A stretch of 64,000 nucleotides of DNA, from contig NZ_JARRAG010000001.1 of NCBI RefSeq assembly GCF_029589435.1, forward strand, positions 1,974,808-2,038,807, given 5' to 3'. Both the position numbers and the translations under genes were made by a program. The notes beneath the pieces are model-generated. The model had not been told where the DNA came from. It searched no databases and saw only the letters and a list, made by a program, of their open reading frames with translations. This stretch comes from Paludisphaera mucosa. GTDB lineage: Bacteria; Planctomycetota; Planctomycetia; Isosphaerales; Isosphaeraceae. Positions within the stretch are counted from its first letter, which is position 1; each line of letters begins with the position of its first letter. This document shows positions 44,166-53,485 of this stretch, piece after piece.

Positions 44166-44822
44166 TCAGGGCTTCGCGGGTTCGGCCTTGAGCTCCCTCA
44201 CTTCGAGGGCTCGGAAGGCGATCGTCCCGCCGTGGTTCTGGAGGCAGACGTTGCCCCTCAGGGGCTTGTCCTTGATCGCGTCGATCCGACTCTGGTCGAC
44301 GTCCTGGATCAGTTTATCGTTGAGCGTCACGCGGATGCGGGGGCCGTCGCACGTGACTTCCAGCGTGTTCCACTCGCCCGCGGGCTTTGCGGCGTTCTGG
44401 CGGGGGGCGACGTAGCGGTAGAGCGAGCCGGTGCTGTGCGTCGTGGGCGGCTTGCCCGCGTCATCCATCAGTTGCAGTTCATAGGAATAGAACGAAGGTC
44501 GCGTGCCGCGTGAATCTTCGGGGTCGAACGCCCGCGTCCGCACGCCGAGGCCGCTGTTGCATCCGGGAGCCATGCGAAATTCGACGTGGAACGTGAAGTC
44601 GGCGAACTCCCGATCCTTGTACCGCAGGAAGCCGAAACCCTTGCCGTGACAGACGAGCAGGCCGTCCTCGACGACCCATACGGGGTGCTTGACGCCGTCG
44701 CGCACGTCATCGACCACGCCCTCGGCGACCCAGCCGGCGAGCGTCTTGCCGTCGAACAAGGAGATCGCCGGTCCTTCTGCGGCCAAGCCGATCAGGCTCA
44801 AGGCGAGCAACACGGTGGTCAT
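44166..44822 (-). CDS. DUF1080 (3-keto-disaccharide hydrolase) family secreted protein
   Basis: A 218-residue protein with a short signal (MTTVLLALSLIGLAAEG). The DUF1080 hallmarks follow: LFDGKTLAGW, then a VEDGLLVCHG-type segment and the FRMAPGCNSGLG-like conserved strand with a final HGGTIAFRALEVREL. The fold is a concanavalin A-like jelly roll; some members hydrolyse 3-keto sugars, but many are unassigned. A second member lies at 54757-55560. It is followed on the same strand by the FAD oxidoreductase gene upstream, 136 bases away. Confidence 0.85.
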   Translation of the reverse strand: MTTVLLALSLIGLAAEGPAISLFDGKTLAGWVAEGVVDDVRDGVKHPVWVVEDGLLVCHGKGFGFLRYKDREFADFTFHVEFRMAPGCNSGLGVRTRAFDPEDSRGTRPSFYSYELQLMDDAGKPPTTHSTGSLYRYVAPRQNAAKPAGEWNTLEVTCDGPRIRVTLNDKLIQDVDQSRIDAIKDKPLRGNVCLQNHGGTIAFRALEVRELKAEPAKP

Positions 44823-44958
44823 GGGTCATCACATCGCGAGAGGATCGCCGAGAGGCGTCGTTCGGCCGAACCGGGACTTGGGATTTCGCCGAGGATCCTA
44901 TCACGAGACGATGCGATATGCGAGACGCTGAGACACATGCCGAGGAGTTCGCACTCAC

Positions 44959-46539
44959 TCAGGCCGACTGGACTCGCCGCGGCACCGCGCGGCCGACGCC
45001 CGGCGTCTGGACGTCGTCGGACGGGCCGTCTTCATGGTATTCGGCGTCGGTGTTGACCTTCCAGGTGTCGTAGCTGCCGTGGCCGAGGATGTTCCGAGCT
45101 GCGAGCAGGGCGGTCATCATCGAATGGTCTTGATTATTGTATTTGTGCATACCGTTGCGGCCAGCCAGCTCCAGATTCTCGAGCTTGGAGAGCCAGTCGC
45201 GGATGACGGCGAGATGTTGCTGATAGACGTCGTCGTAGACCGGGTAGGCCTTGGGCATACGCACGACGCAGCCGTCGATCACGTCCTTCGCGGCGACGAG
45301 TCCCATCGCGTCGATCTCGCGACGCCCGAGCGCGAGCAGGTCGTCGTCGGACATCGTCCAGAGGTCGTCGCCCTCGAAACAGAAGTACTCCAGGCCCAGG
45401 CTGGACTTCGACGGGTCGGGGACGAGGTGCGGCGACCAGTTCTTGAAATTCTGGATCCGCCCAACCTTGACGTTGGGCTCGTGGACGTAGATCCACGTGT
45501 CCGGGAACGTCTCGGCGCGATCGACGATCAGGACCACGGAGAGGAAGTCACGATAGCCCAGCGACTCCGAGGCACTACGGACCTCGTCGGGGGCGGCCGG
45601 GTTCATGGCCCGGATCAATTCGCGGATCGGCAGCGTGGACAGAAAATGGCGGCCCGTATAGCGGTAGGAACGGCCCACAACATCTTTGGCCACGACCGCC
45701 GTCACGGCCGAGCCGTCGTGGTCGATCCGAACGACGCGTCGGTCCATGTGAACCGCGCCGCCAAGTTCGCGGATACGGTCTCGAGCCGTCTCCCACATCT
45801 GCCCGGGGCCGAGGCGGGGGTAGTGGAACTCCTCGATCAAGGTCTTGATTACCTCGCCCTTGCGGGATCCGAGGCCCGACGTGAGGGCCCCGAAGACGGC
45901 ATGGACGAGACTTAAGCCCTTGATCCGCTGGGCCGCCCAGTCGGCCGAGATCGTGCTGGTGGGCATTCCCCAGACCTTCTCGGTGTACGACTTGAAAAAG
46001 GTCTCGAACAGGACGCGGCCGAAGCGATTGACGACCCAGTCCTCGAAGCTCTTCTCGGGGCGGATCGGCCGGAGCTGCGCCATGATATAGCTGAGGAGGA
46101 TTCTCGCCGACCGCATCAGGCCGAGCTTCCACAGGGCGTCGACGGGCTTGAGAGGGTAGTGGAAGAACTTGCGGTCGTAGAAGATGCGGCTCAGCCGCGG
46201 CCGCTTAATGAACTGGTCGCCCAGGATCTCTCGCCACAAGTCGTTGACTTCCTGGCTCTTCGAAAAGAAACGATGGCCGCCGATGTCGAAGCGATAGCCC
46301 TTGTACTCGTCGGTCCGGCTGATGCCGCCGACGAGACGGGGGTCGGCCTCCAGGACGGTGCAGGAGCCACCGTTCTTGGACAGCTCGTAAGCTCCAGTGA
46401 GCCCCGCGGGACCGCCGCCGGCGATCACCGTCTCATAGGCATCGATGACCGCCTCGGAGCCGGGCTCCTCGACGCGCGTCCAGCGATGGGGGACCGCCCC
46501 CGCGCGGGCCGTCGGCGATTGTGGCGAATCCATGCCCAT
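44959..46539 (-). CDS. FAD-dependent oxidoreductase, UDP-galactopyranose-mutase-like
   Basis: A 526-residue protein. The N-terminal Rossmann motif IAGGGPAGLTGAYEL and the following GGISRTDEYKGYRFDIGGHRFF are typical of the family that includes UDP-galactopyranose mutase and amine-oxidase-like flavoproteins. The start ATG at 46539 has GAGGAG about 6 bases upstream. The motif MHKYNNQDHSM near the end lies in the flavin-proximal region. The exact substrate cannot be inferred. The gene is divergent from a small 97-residue protein gene. Confidence 0.85.
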   Translation of the reverse strand: MGMDSPQSPTARAGAVPHRWTRVEEPGSEAVIDAYETVIAGGGPAGLTGAYELSKNGGSCTVLEADPRLVGGISRTDEYKGYRFDIGGHRFFSKSQEVNDLWREILGDQFIKRPRLSRIFYDRKFFHYPLKPVDALWKLGLMRSARILLSYIMAQLRPIRPEKSFEDWVVNRFGRVLFETFFKSYTEKVWGMPTSTISADWAAQRIKGLSLVHAVFGALTSGLGSRKGEVIKTLIEEFHYPRLGPGQMWETARDRIRELGGAVHMDRRVVRIDHDGSAVTAVVAKDVVGRSYRYTGRHFLSTLPIRELIRAMNPAAPDEVRSASESLGYRDFLSVVLIVDRAETFPDTWIYVHEPNVKVGRIQNFKNWSPHLVPDPSKSSLGLEYFCFEGDDLWTMSDDDLLALGRREIDAMGLVAAKDVIDGCVVRMPKAYPVYDDVYQQHLAVIRDWLSKLENLELAGRNGMHKYNNQDHSMMTALLAARNILGHGSYDTWKVNTDAEYHEDGPSDDVQTPGVGRAVPRRVQSA

Positions 46540-46865
46540 GAGCGGCTCCTCGTCCTCGTCCTGAATAGGTGGCCGTAGCGCATGCGACGACCTGAGGCGC
46601 GGATCATCCGCGGCCTATGCTTCCAATCTATCGGCGACGGGCGGACCGAGTTTTGGCATAAATATCGGCCACGGTCAACGCCGATCAAAATCGCTACGAC
46701 CTGTCGGCCTTGACCGGCGACAGCCGATCTTCAGAATGGCCGAACCAATTGGATGGGCCGACGGTCGCTGCCGGTCGGTCGTCAATCGGCGCCCGCCCCG
46801 AGCCTCCCTCCTTCGGACGGGGGGGCGGTTCCCCCGGGCGAAAGTCCCCCAGGAAATCCAAAACC
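46540..46865. other. 326-bp divergent intergenic region
   Basis: It separates the FAD oxidoreductase (minus) from the 97-residue protein gene (plus). A short AT-richer patch (gcataaatatcg) lies around 46656-46668. I found no clear -35/-10 pair and no further gene. The part nearest the small gene is GC-rich. Confidence 0.4.
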
Positions 46866-47159
46866 ATGACTGCCGAACAGTTCGAGACGGTCCTCGAAGA
46901 GATCCGCCGTCGTCAGGGCACGCGTCATCCGCTGGTACAGGTCGCCACGGCGGGCCGCACGATCCGGGGACGCGTCGGCGATCTCGTCGTGGACCGGACG
47001 CAAGCCCGCCACGCCAACACCCCCTACGGCATCGTCACGATGGAACAGCCCGGCCTGGTCCCCGGTCCGCTCATGTTCGTCCAGGTCGCCGAGATTCTCG
47101 AAGACGGCGTCCGCGAGCTTCCCGTCCGCCAGCCCGCCCTCGCCTCCTCCGGCATCTGA
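46866..47159 (+). CDS. Small conserved-looking protein of unknown function
   Basis: A 97-residue protein starting at an ATG. It begins with a helical segment (TAEQFETVLEEIRRRQG), then a beta-rich stretch with TAGRTIRGRVGDLVVDR, and ends in a Pro/Ser tail. The pattern suggests an alpha/beta fold resembling small nucleic-acid-binding or Sm-like proteins, but no family is recognised. There is a strong hairpin after its stop. An in-frame extension upstream of the ATG is Arg/Ser/Pro rich and less convincing. Confidence 0.65.
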   Translation: MTAEQFETVLEEIRRRQGTRHPLVQVATAGRTIRGRVGDLVVDRTQARHANTPYGIVTMEQPGLVPGPLMFVQVAEILEDGVRELPVRQPALASSGI

Positions 47160-47183
47160 TCGACCGGCGTCCTTGCGATCCCG

Positions 47184-47226
47184 ACGAGACCGGCGCCCAG
47201 ACGATCCGTCTCGGCGCCGGTCTCGT
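47184..47226. terminator. Strong nested hairpin between convergent genes
   Basis: Outer 14-bp perfect arms 47184-47197 (acgagaccggcgcc) and 47213-47226 (ggcgccggtctcgt). An inner 5-bp stem (agacg/cgtct) with a 3-base loop gives a near-continuous 20-bp stem with one C-C mismatch. It is followed by tttcg on the plus strand. It is probably the bidirectional terminator for the small gene and the convergent GH57 gene. Confidence 0.7.
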
Positions 47227-47241
47227 TTCGCGCCCCTCGCG

Positions 47242-49674
47242 TCAGGGCCGCCAACCCAGGATGCTCGGCGCAACGCCCAGTCGGACGGCGAACTTCTGAA
47301 AGGTCTGGCGGAGCACGTCGTCGAGCTCGCCGGCTTCCGTCAGGGCGTGATAGGCGTCGAGGAAGAGATTCTGCGACTGCCAGAGATCGGGTTTGATCCC
47401 GAGCACGGCGGCCGCGTCGAGCAGGCGTTCGGCATGGCTCGCAGCGGCGGCCACGTCGGCGCGTCGGAGGTCGCGCATCGAGCGCTGGAGCCCCTCGGAG
47501 AGAGCCTTGCCGAGCACCTCGGCCTTGGGCTTGTAGTTCCATCCCCGGCCGCGCTCGCACAGGTGCTCGATCTTGGCCACCCGTGTTTCGTCGCCCGCGA
47601 TCAGCTCCTCGATCTGTTCCTCGAGGCTGGAGTCGAGAAACGTCATCGCCGCCGCACGGAGCGGGCTGGGGATGGGATGGTTCAGCTTACCGAGGCGGTT
47701 GAGGACCTCCTCATCCTGGTTCGCGAGCCTGGTGAAGGCGCGACGGTAATCCTCAAATCGGTCGGCGAGGACGATCGCGATGATCCGCCGCTGCTCGTCC
47801 CGAAACAGGTCGTCGAGTCGATGTTCGACGCCGGGGAAGTCGTGGTTGAGGAGCGTCAAGACGTCGGCCAACGAGCCCGAGCGATACGTCGCCATCAGCC
47901 TGGAGGCGAACGTCTCGAACCGCGTGGGGTCGTATTCGTGACTCAGGACGGTGTGGAAGTCGAGCCCGCCGAAGTGGACGACGACGAAATGACTTTCGGC
48001 CTTCCGCCATGTCCGTCGCGACCTCCCCACGAGCCGGCCGACGGCCAGGTGGCCCGCGCCGCGAGTCCGGATCGCGACGTCGGAGGCCTCGACCTCGTAG
48101 GCCTGGGCGTCGTCCTTGCGGGAGTCGTCGCCGTTCTGATAGATGAGGCTGATGGCGTGGTGGGCCAGGACTCGGTCGAGGTCGACGACGGCGGGCCGCA
48201 CGCACTGCTCCCAGACGCCGCGGCCGTCGGCGTACTGGGCGACGTTGCTCGGCGCCTTCGCCAGGGCGGCGACGAACTCCTCCTCAAGTTCACGGCCGAA
48301 GTGTCGGGCCATCGAGATCGCCCGCGCCGCGTACTGGAGGCACTGGGTCGTTTCCAGGCCGCTAATCTCGTCGAAGAACCAGCCACATGAGGTGTACATC
48401 AGCATCGAGTCCAGCTGGATCTCCATCAATCGCAGCGCGTCGGTCGTCTGCTGGGCGTCGAGATCGGTGTGGGCGAACTCCTGGAGGAACGTCCTTACCG
48501 TATCGGGATCATATCGATCAAGAATGACCCGGATGTAACCGTCGCGCGCCGCCCAGGGGTCGGGGAAGGAGGCCCGCCCGCGCATGGCCAAGAGATGATC
48601 GAGGTGCTTCTTGAGGCCGTCGAGCGCCGCGCGGAGTGGGGCCCGCCACTTCTGGTGCCAGTCGCCTCGCGTCTTGCATCCGCAATCGGAGCGCCAGCGC
48701 TCGACGCCGTGGGAGCAGCTCCACGAGCTGTTCTCGTGGATCTCCACCTCCCACGCCGGCGGGTGCAGCTCCAGGAACTCGCCGTAATTCGTGAGCCGGA
48801 CGTCGGGGTCCTGGGCGAGCCGCTGCAGGACGTAGGCGAGCGCCATGTCGCCGTGGGCGTGGTGGTGGCCGTACGACTCGCCGTCGGTCGCGATGTGCAT
48901 GAGCTGAGCGTGCTCGCGACGGTCGTCGAACCCGCCCATCAGCCGGGCGTGGAACTTCTCCCCGCGATCCAGAAGGCGTTCGAAGGCGACCTGCTGCGAC
49001 ACGATTCCGTCGTAGAAGAACAGGGCGATCGATCGCCCCGACGGGAGCCGCTGCACGTAGGCCCGGGACGGGTCGACCCCACCGTGATCGCTCCAGGCCT
49101 TCTCGCCGATCCGCCGCCACCGCCTGGCCTGGCGCGGGGCCAGGACGGTGAACTTGACGCCGGCTTCGGCGAGGGCCTCCAGCGAGGCCGTATCGACGGC
49201 CGTCTCCGCCAGCCACATCCCCTCAGGATCGCGTCCGAAGCGGCGCCGGAAATCCTCGACCCCCCAGAGGACCTGGGTCTTCTGGTCGCGGGCCGTCGCC
49301 AGAGGCATGATCATGTGATTGTACGCCTGGCCCAACGCGTTGCCGTGGCCGCCGCGACGTTCGCGGCTGAGGCGGTCGGCCTCGACGATCTTCTCCAGAA
49401 CCTCGGGCGCCGAGGCCGCCATCCAGTGCAAGAGCGTGGGCCCGAAGTTGAAGCTCATCCACGCGTAATTATTTAGGATGTTGATGATCCGGCCCCGGTC
49501 GTCGAGCAGCCGGGCCCGCGAGTTGGGGGCGTAGCTCTCGTGTGAGACCCGCTCGTTCCAGTCGTGGAACGGGGCCGCGGAGTCCTGGATCTCGACTACT
49601 CCCAGCCAGGGGTTCTCGCGGGGGGGCTGATAGAAATGGCCGTGCACGCAGATGTATCGGAGTCGCGACATCAT
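47242..49674 (-). CDS. Glycoside hydrolase family 57 with DUF3536
   Basis: An 810-residue protein. The N-terminal RYICVHGHFYQPPREN is a GH57 motif. The region RDPEGMWLAETAVD (about 150-163) holds the expected nucleophile Glu of GH57, and TDGESYGHHHAHGDMAL (about 264-280) is a further conserved motif with Asp and His. The C-terminal half corresponds to DUF3536. GH57 enzymes act on alpha-1,4-glucans, as amylase, branching enzyme or 4-alpha-glucanotransferase; the specific reaction is not decidable here. No signal peptide, so cytoplasmic, possibly in glycogen metabolism. Confidence 0.88.
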   Translation of the reverse strand: MMSRLRYICVHGHFYQPPRENPWLGVVEIQDSAAPFHDWNERVSHESYAPNSRARLLDDRGRIINILNNYAWMSFNFGPTLLHWMAASAPEVLEKIVEADRLSRERRGGHGNALGQAYNHMIMPLATARDQKTQVLWGVEDFRRRFGRDPEGMWLAETAVDTASLEALAEAGVKFTVLAPRQARRWRRIGEKAWSDHGGVDPSRAYVQRLPSGRSIALFFYDGIVSQQVAFERLLDRGEKFHARLMGGFDDRREHAQLMHIATDGESYGHHHAHGDMALAYVLQRLAQDPDVRLTNYGEFLELHPPAWEVEIHENSSWSCSHGVERWRSDCGCKTRGDWHQKWRAPLRAALDGLKKHLDHLLAMRGRASFPDPWAARDGYIRVILDRYDPDTVRTFLQEFAHTDLDAQQTTDALRLMEIQLDSMLMYTSCGWFFDEISGLETTQCLQYAARAISMARHFGRELEEEFVAALAKAPSNVAQYADGRGVWEQCVRPAVVDLDRVLAHHAISLIYQNGDDSRKDDAQAYEVEASDVAIRTRGAGHLAVGRLVGRSRRTWRKAESHFVVVHFGGLDFHTVLSHEYDPTRFETFASRLMATYRSGSLADVLTLLNHDFPGVEHRLDDLFRDEQRRIIAIVLADRFEDYRRAFTRLANQDEEVLNRLGKLNHPIPSPLRAAAMTFLDSSLEEQIEELIAGDETRVAKIEHLCERGRGWNYKPKAEVLGKALSEGLQRSMRDLRRADVAAAASHAERLLDAAAVLGIKPDLWQSQNLFLDAYHALTEAGELDDVLRQTFQKFAVRLGVAPSILGWRP

Positions 49675-49785
49675 TCGGCTCGTTTTCCGTTGCGGACGCG
49701 CGGCGCCGAGCGTCGACGAAGCGGCCCTGACTAGGATTCAGCGAGGGACGGACGAGGACGCCGGGGAGGGACGGCGGCCGTCGTC

Positions 49786-50784
49786 TCAGGAGCGACGGGG
49801 GAGCATCGGCCAGTCGGAGACGGTCGCGGAGAACGTCGCGCCGTCTTCGAGGCGCTTCCAGGACAGCTCCGCGCCGGGAGAGGCGTGGGAGACGCGGACG
49901 ATCCCCAGGCCGACGGCCGCGTCCCAGCCGGGCGAGAACGCCGCCGAGGACACCGAGCCGACGGCCTTGCCCTCGGCCTCCAGGATCGCCCCCGCAGGAG
50001 GCACCGGATCGCCGGCCCGGAATCGGAGCCCCTTTAAAATCTTGTTCACATGTCCCAGAGCGTCAAGTCGAGCGACCGTCTCCTGCCCGAGATAGCAGCC
50101 CTTCACGAAGCTGATCGCGCGATCGTCGCGGCCGATCTCCTGTGGGAGAGTCTTCTCGGTGATCTCGCGGCCGAAGACCGGCGTCCCGGCCTCGATGCGG
50201 AGGGCCTCGAATTCCTCGGAGTCCAGTTCGACCAGGCCAGCCCCGCGCAGCCCCTCGCCGACCGCGGCGACGTCGCCGAATGAGATCAAGGTGAAACCCG
50301 GCCGGCCGGTCGGCGATTCACGGACGCAGAGGATCTCCAGGCCGTGGACCTGGGTGGCGATCGACGAGAGGTCTTTCCCGTCGGGCAAGGTCGCCCCTTC
50401 GGACTGCAACCATTCCGCCGCACCTGGACCGACGACGTGATACTCGGTCGATCCCGCCGAGACGTCCTCAATCCCGACCTCGTCGAAGATCCCGTACTTC
50501 TGGAGATGGGGCAGGCCCAGGGCGAGGCCGTCGTGGTCCGTCCGCAACAGGATCGAATCGGGCCGGGCGTGGATCGAGACGAAGGCGAGCGTCTTCCCCT
50601 GCGGGCTCGTGACGAACGCCTCGCAGCCCGACCCGACGGGCAGACGTTTCACGTCGTTCGTCGTGAGGTTCTGGAGAAATTTCGCCCGATCGGGACCGGC
50701 AACGTCCAGGCGGACGCGCGAGGATCGATCGATCCATGCAACCCCTTCGTCGGCCGCCCGGTACTGGTCGGAACTCGTGCTCAT
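49786..50784 (-). CDS. ygfZ: YgfZ/GcvT-fold folate-binding protein
   Basis: A 332-residue protein with the YgfZ signature KGCYLGQET near residue 228, together with the GcvT-like beta-barrel end. The N-terminal RVRLDVAGPDRAKFLQNLTTNDV matches the folate-binding barrel of aminomethyltransferase relatives. YgfZ proteins help assemble or repair iron-sulfur clusters using tetrahydrofolate. The start ATG is clear. A minus-strand TATAAT (50862-50857) lies 73 bases before the start. The window's radical SAM enzymes could be its clients, though that is inference. Confidence 0.9.
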   Translation of the reverse strand: MSTSSDQYRAADEGVAWIDRSSRVRLDVAGPDRAKFLQNLTTNDVKRLPVGSGCEAFVTSPQGKTLAFVSIHARPDSILLRTDHDGLALGLPHLQKYGIFDEVGIEDVSAGSTEYHVVGPGAAEWLQSEGATLPDGKDLSSIATQVHGLEILCVRESPTGRPGFTLISFGDVAAVGEGLRGAGLVELDSEEFEALRIEAGTPVFGREITEKTLPQEIGRDDRAISFVKGCYLGQETVARLDALGHVNKILKGLRFRAGDPVPPAGAILEAEGKAVGSVSSAAFSPGWDAAVGLGIVRVSHASPGAELSWKRLEDGATFSATVSDWPMLPRRS

Positions 50785-50856
50785 CGTGGACTTTGGATTA
50801 GCTCAGGGTCGCCGGAGCAAGGAACGCGGGCCCGCCGATCGCGAGCCAGTCGTTCG

Positions 50857-50862
50857 ATTATA
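50857..50862 (-). promoter_or_regulatory. Candidate -10 element upstream of ygfZ
   Basis: On the minus strand the sequence reads TATAAT, 73 bases before the ygfZ ATG, within a GC-rich stretch. The -35 position offers only a weak GAGACG match, so the promoter call is tentative. Confidence 0.3.
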
Positions 50863-50890
50863 GCTCAGACGCCCCTGGACGTCTCCCCGA

Positions 50891-52105
50891 TCAGGCGTCG
50901 GAGTTTCGAGCCTCGGCGCGGACGCGATCGGAGCGGCCGACGACCAGGCAGGAAGGGGACCGCACGGCGAGCCGCCGGACTTCCTCGGGGCGATCGAGCG
51001 GGATCATCGAGAGATCCTCGACCATCCCCGGATCGAGGCGGCTCAGGAGATAGACGTCGGCCCACGCGAGGACGTGCGTCAGCGTCCGCGCGAGCAGGAA
51101 ATCGGGGTCGGACTCGCGGCCGGCGAGGATCTCGTGTGCATTCTCCTCGTCGTCCGCGGCGGCCAGGCGCTGCATGGCCGGCCCGAGCGGACTCTCGACG
51201 CGTGAGAGGACGGCGATCTTGCCCCCGCGCTGGACGAGGCGGCTCGCCGTCGTCAGGCCGGCGACCAGGTCTTGCAGATTCGCCGGGCCTTCAGAGCCGC
51301 CCACCCCGGCGATCACCAGTTCGGCGCGGGCGGCCGGCCGAAAGCTCCAGTCGCGGTCGAGCCTCGTCAGTCCCGCATCGCGTACGTCCTCGCTCTTGCC
51401 CGCCACGAACGCGACCGGACCTCGCGAGCCGGGGACGATCCCGATCTGGAACTGCGACCCCAGGAGCCAGCCGACCTCGAACGCTTCGGCGTCGGCCGTT
51501 AGTGGTGACGCGGCACCAGGCTCGACGTCGTGAAACTGGCGATGCGTCTCACGCGATTCCGCGTCGCTCAGGCCGGGAAAAAGGACGCTCCAGGGGCCGT
51601 GCGGCCCGGCCAACGGGTCCTGCCGCAGAAAGCCGATTGGCAGCACGACATCCGCGTCCGTGAGCGTCCGATTCAGATAGACGCGGCTCTCCTTCGACGT
51701 GGTCGCGAGGTAGGCGAGCCGATCGCGATTCGTTGGGTCATGCACCTCCGTCGCCACGCCTCGCGACACGGAGACGACCGCGCCCACGCGCCGCGAGGCC
51801 TCGACGATCGTGATCGCGTCGGGTTCGACCCCCGCGCCTTCGAGCACTTCGGTCACGACGTCGAGGATCTTCCGGGGGTCGGGCAGATCCGGGTCGAGGG
51901 CGATCGCAACCCGGTCGCCGGGCACCACGTTCTGCCGCAGTGGCGGGTAGTTCCGGGGACGTTCCAGGGCCTCGCGCAGGGCCGACTCAGCATCCTCGCC
52001 CGCCATCCCCACGGGGGGCGTGAAGGCCTCGACCTCGGCATCGTCGACCAATTCCAGGTCGAGCCGTTCGCTACCAAACTCGATCACGTAACGCGACACG
52101 CGCAC
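50891..52105 (-). CDS. Divergent LarA-like (DUF2088) protein
   Basis: A 404-residue protein resembling lactate racemase LarA: the N-terminal VAIALDPDLPDPRK stands where LarA has its Ser-Asp-x-Thr-Arg motif, and the ILPIGF-like and ALFPGLSD blocks lie where LarA carries the cofactor-binding segment. By eye the LarA Gly-Thr-His-Arg is replaced (EASRRV), and the cofactor Lys loop Gly-Gly-x-Lys is not preserved (GPHGPWSVLFPG). The nickel-pincer cofactor may therefore not be used. GTG codons at 52105 and 52099 are candidate starts. Confidence 0.7.
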   Translation of the reverse strand: MRVSRYVIEFGSERLDLELVDDAEVEAFTPPVGMAGEDAESALREALERPRNYPPLRQNVVPGDRVAIALDPDLPDPRKILDVVTEVLEGAGVEPDAITIVEASRRVGAVVSVSRGVATEVHDPTNRDRLAYLATTSKESRVYLNRTLTDADVVLPIGFLRQDPLAGPHGPWSVLFPGLSDAESRETHRQFHDVEPGAASPLTADAEAFEVGWLLGSQFQIGIVPGSRGPVAFVAGKSEDVRDAGLTRLDRDWSFRPAARAELVIAGVGGSEGPANLQDLVAGLTTASRLVQRGGKIAVLSRVESPLGPAMQRLAAADDEENAHEILAGRESDPDFLLARTLTHVLAWADVYLLSRLDPGMVEDLSMIPLDRPEEVRRLAVRSPSCLVVGRSDRVRAEARNSDA

Positions 52106-52212
52106 TCGCTTTCAGCGCATTCGGGAGCCGGCGACGAAGCGTCGGCGCGGCGGGGTCGATCCATTCCAGGAATGATAGGGGGGCGGGCGGAACGTGGTCA
52201 AGCGAAGCGACT

Positions 52213-52228
52213 GCGGGCGTTCGCCCGC
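52213..52228 (-). terminator. Short hairpin after the SDR gene
   Basis: A 16-base near-palindrome directly after the SDR stop: six- to seven-base arms gcgggc and gcccgc around gttc on the plus strand. It is GC-only, with no T tract, so it is a candidate terminator only. Confidence 0.35.
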
Positions 52229-53107
52229 TCAAGCCGCGGGCGCGGCCAGGCCGGTCATGGCCTCGCTCACGTCCCACAGCCGCTTGGCCGCGGCGGCGTC
52301 GTTCGCGGGCCGCGACGATCGAGCCGGCCGGCTCTTCACGAAATAATCGCCCGAAACGTCCGCGACCTCGGGAGAAGTCGCGAGATAGAGCGTCGTCGCG
52401 GCCCCCTGCTCCGGCGTGATCGCGAAGACGTTGGCGAATCCGCGCATCACCCGTCCCTTCCAGGTCTCATTCCGAAAGATCTGCGTATTTACGTAGCCTG
52501 GGTGCAACGCATTCACGGTGATCGGCTGCCCCTTGAGCCGCCGGGCCAGCTCGCGCGTGAAAAGGATGTTGGCGAGCTTCGATTGCTGGTAGGCCCGCCA
52601 GCCGCTAAATCGTCTCCGGCCTTCCAGGTCGTCGAACGACATGCTGACGCCGAAATGGGCGCCGGAGGCGACGTTCACGATCCGCGCCGAGGGCGCGGCC
52701 CGCAGCAAAGGCAGCAGGAGGTTCGTGAGCAGAAACGGGGCGAGGTGATTGACGGCGAAGGTCATCTCGACGCCGTCCACGGTCTCGATCCGTTCGAGAT
52801 AAATCCCGCCGGCATTGTTGACCAGCACGTCGAGCCGTTCGGTACGCTTGCCGATCTCCTCGGCTACGGCGCGGACGGCCGCCTGGGACGAGAGGTCGGC
52901 GGCAAGCGGCTCGACCTCGGCGTCATCCACCTCGGCGCGGATTCGGCGGGCCGCATCGGCGGCGGATTCGGACGACCGGCCCACGAGGAACACGCGGGAG
53001 CCCGCGCCGGCCAGGCTACGGGCGGTTACGAAGCCGATTCCGGCCGTCGCGCCAGTGACCAGGACGGCCTTATCCTTCATCGCGGGAATCGCGGGGTCGT
53101 TGACCAT
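52229..53107 (-). CDS. Short-chain dehydrogenase/reductase, retinol-dehydrogenase-like
   Basis: A 292-residue SDR. The cofactor motif TGATAGIG is at about residues 18-25, NNAGG at about 91-95, and the catalytic YQQSK at about 168-172 with the Ser 13 residues before (VASGAHFG). The start ATG at 53107 has GGAGACGAC about 4 bases upstream; an internal Met near residue 10 is the alternative. Substrate unknown. It follows a cupin gene by 12 bases, so the pair is likely co-transcribed. Confidence 0.9.
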   Translation of the reverse strand: MVNDPAIPAMKDKAVLVTGATAGIGFVTARSLAGAGSRVFLVGRSSESAADAARRIRAEVDDAEVEPLAADLSSQAAVRAVAEEIGKRTERLDVLVNNAGGIYLERIETVDGVEMTFAVNHLAPFLLTNLLLPLLRAAPSARIVNVASGAHFGVSMSFDDLEGRRRFSGWRAYQQSKLANILFTRELARRLKGQPITVNALHPGYVNTQIFRNETWKGRVMRGFANVFAITPEQGAATTLYLATSPEVADVSGDYFVKSRPARSSRPANDAAAAKRLWDVSEAMTGLAAPAA

Positions 53108-53119
53108 GTCGTCTCCGTC

Positions 53120-53485
53120 TCACTCCGGGTCGCGGCGGGCGGAGTCGAGCGTAAAGGCCGGGAGGCAGACGGCCAGATACTCGGCGCCTTCCGCCTCGGG
53201 CGTGCTGTAGCGTACCCACTCGCCGGCGGCGACCTGTACCGCCTGCCCGGCTCGGACTTCGAGGACGCCCTCATGATACTCCACCCGGAGCAGGCCGCGG
53301 AGGACGACCGTATACTCTTCGAACGTCGGAGTCTGCCCTGGTTCGACCCAACCGCCGGGACTCCGCATGTGGGCGATGCTCACGCCCGCCTCCCGGGTGT
53401 TCACGTTCCCGACGTATTCGTCGATCAACTTCGGCTTGGTGCCGGCGGCCTCGACGCGGCTGGGCCCGGCGATCAGGGTGGGCAT
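53120..53485 (-). CDS. Cupin-domain protein
   Basis: A 121-residue single-domain cupin. The pattern G.SIAHMRSPGG, then EEYTVVLRGLLRVEYHEGVLEVRAGQAVQVAAGEWVRYS matches the two cupin motifs, but the first His ligand is replaced and only a few metal-binding residues remain, so the metal site may be altered. It precedes the SDR gene on the same strand. Function of the pair is unknown. Confidence 0.8.
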   Translation of the reverse strand: MPTLIAGPSRVEAAGTKPKLIDEYVGNVNTREAGVSIAHMRSPGGWVEPGQTPTFEEYTVVLRGLLRVEYHEGVLEVRAGQAVQVAAGEWVRYSTPEAEGAEYLAVCLPAFTLDSARRDPE

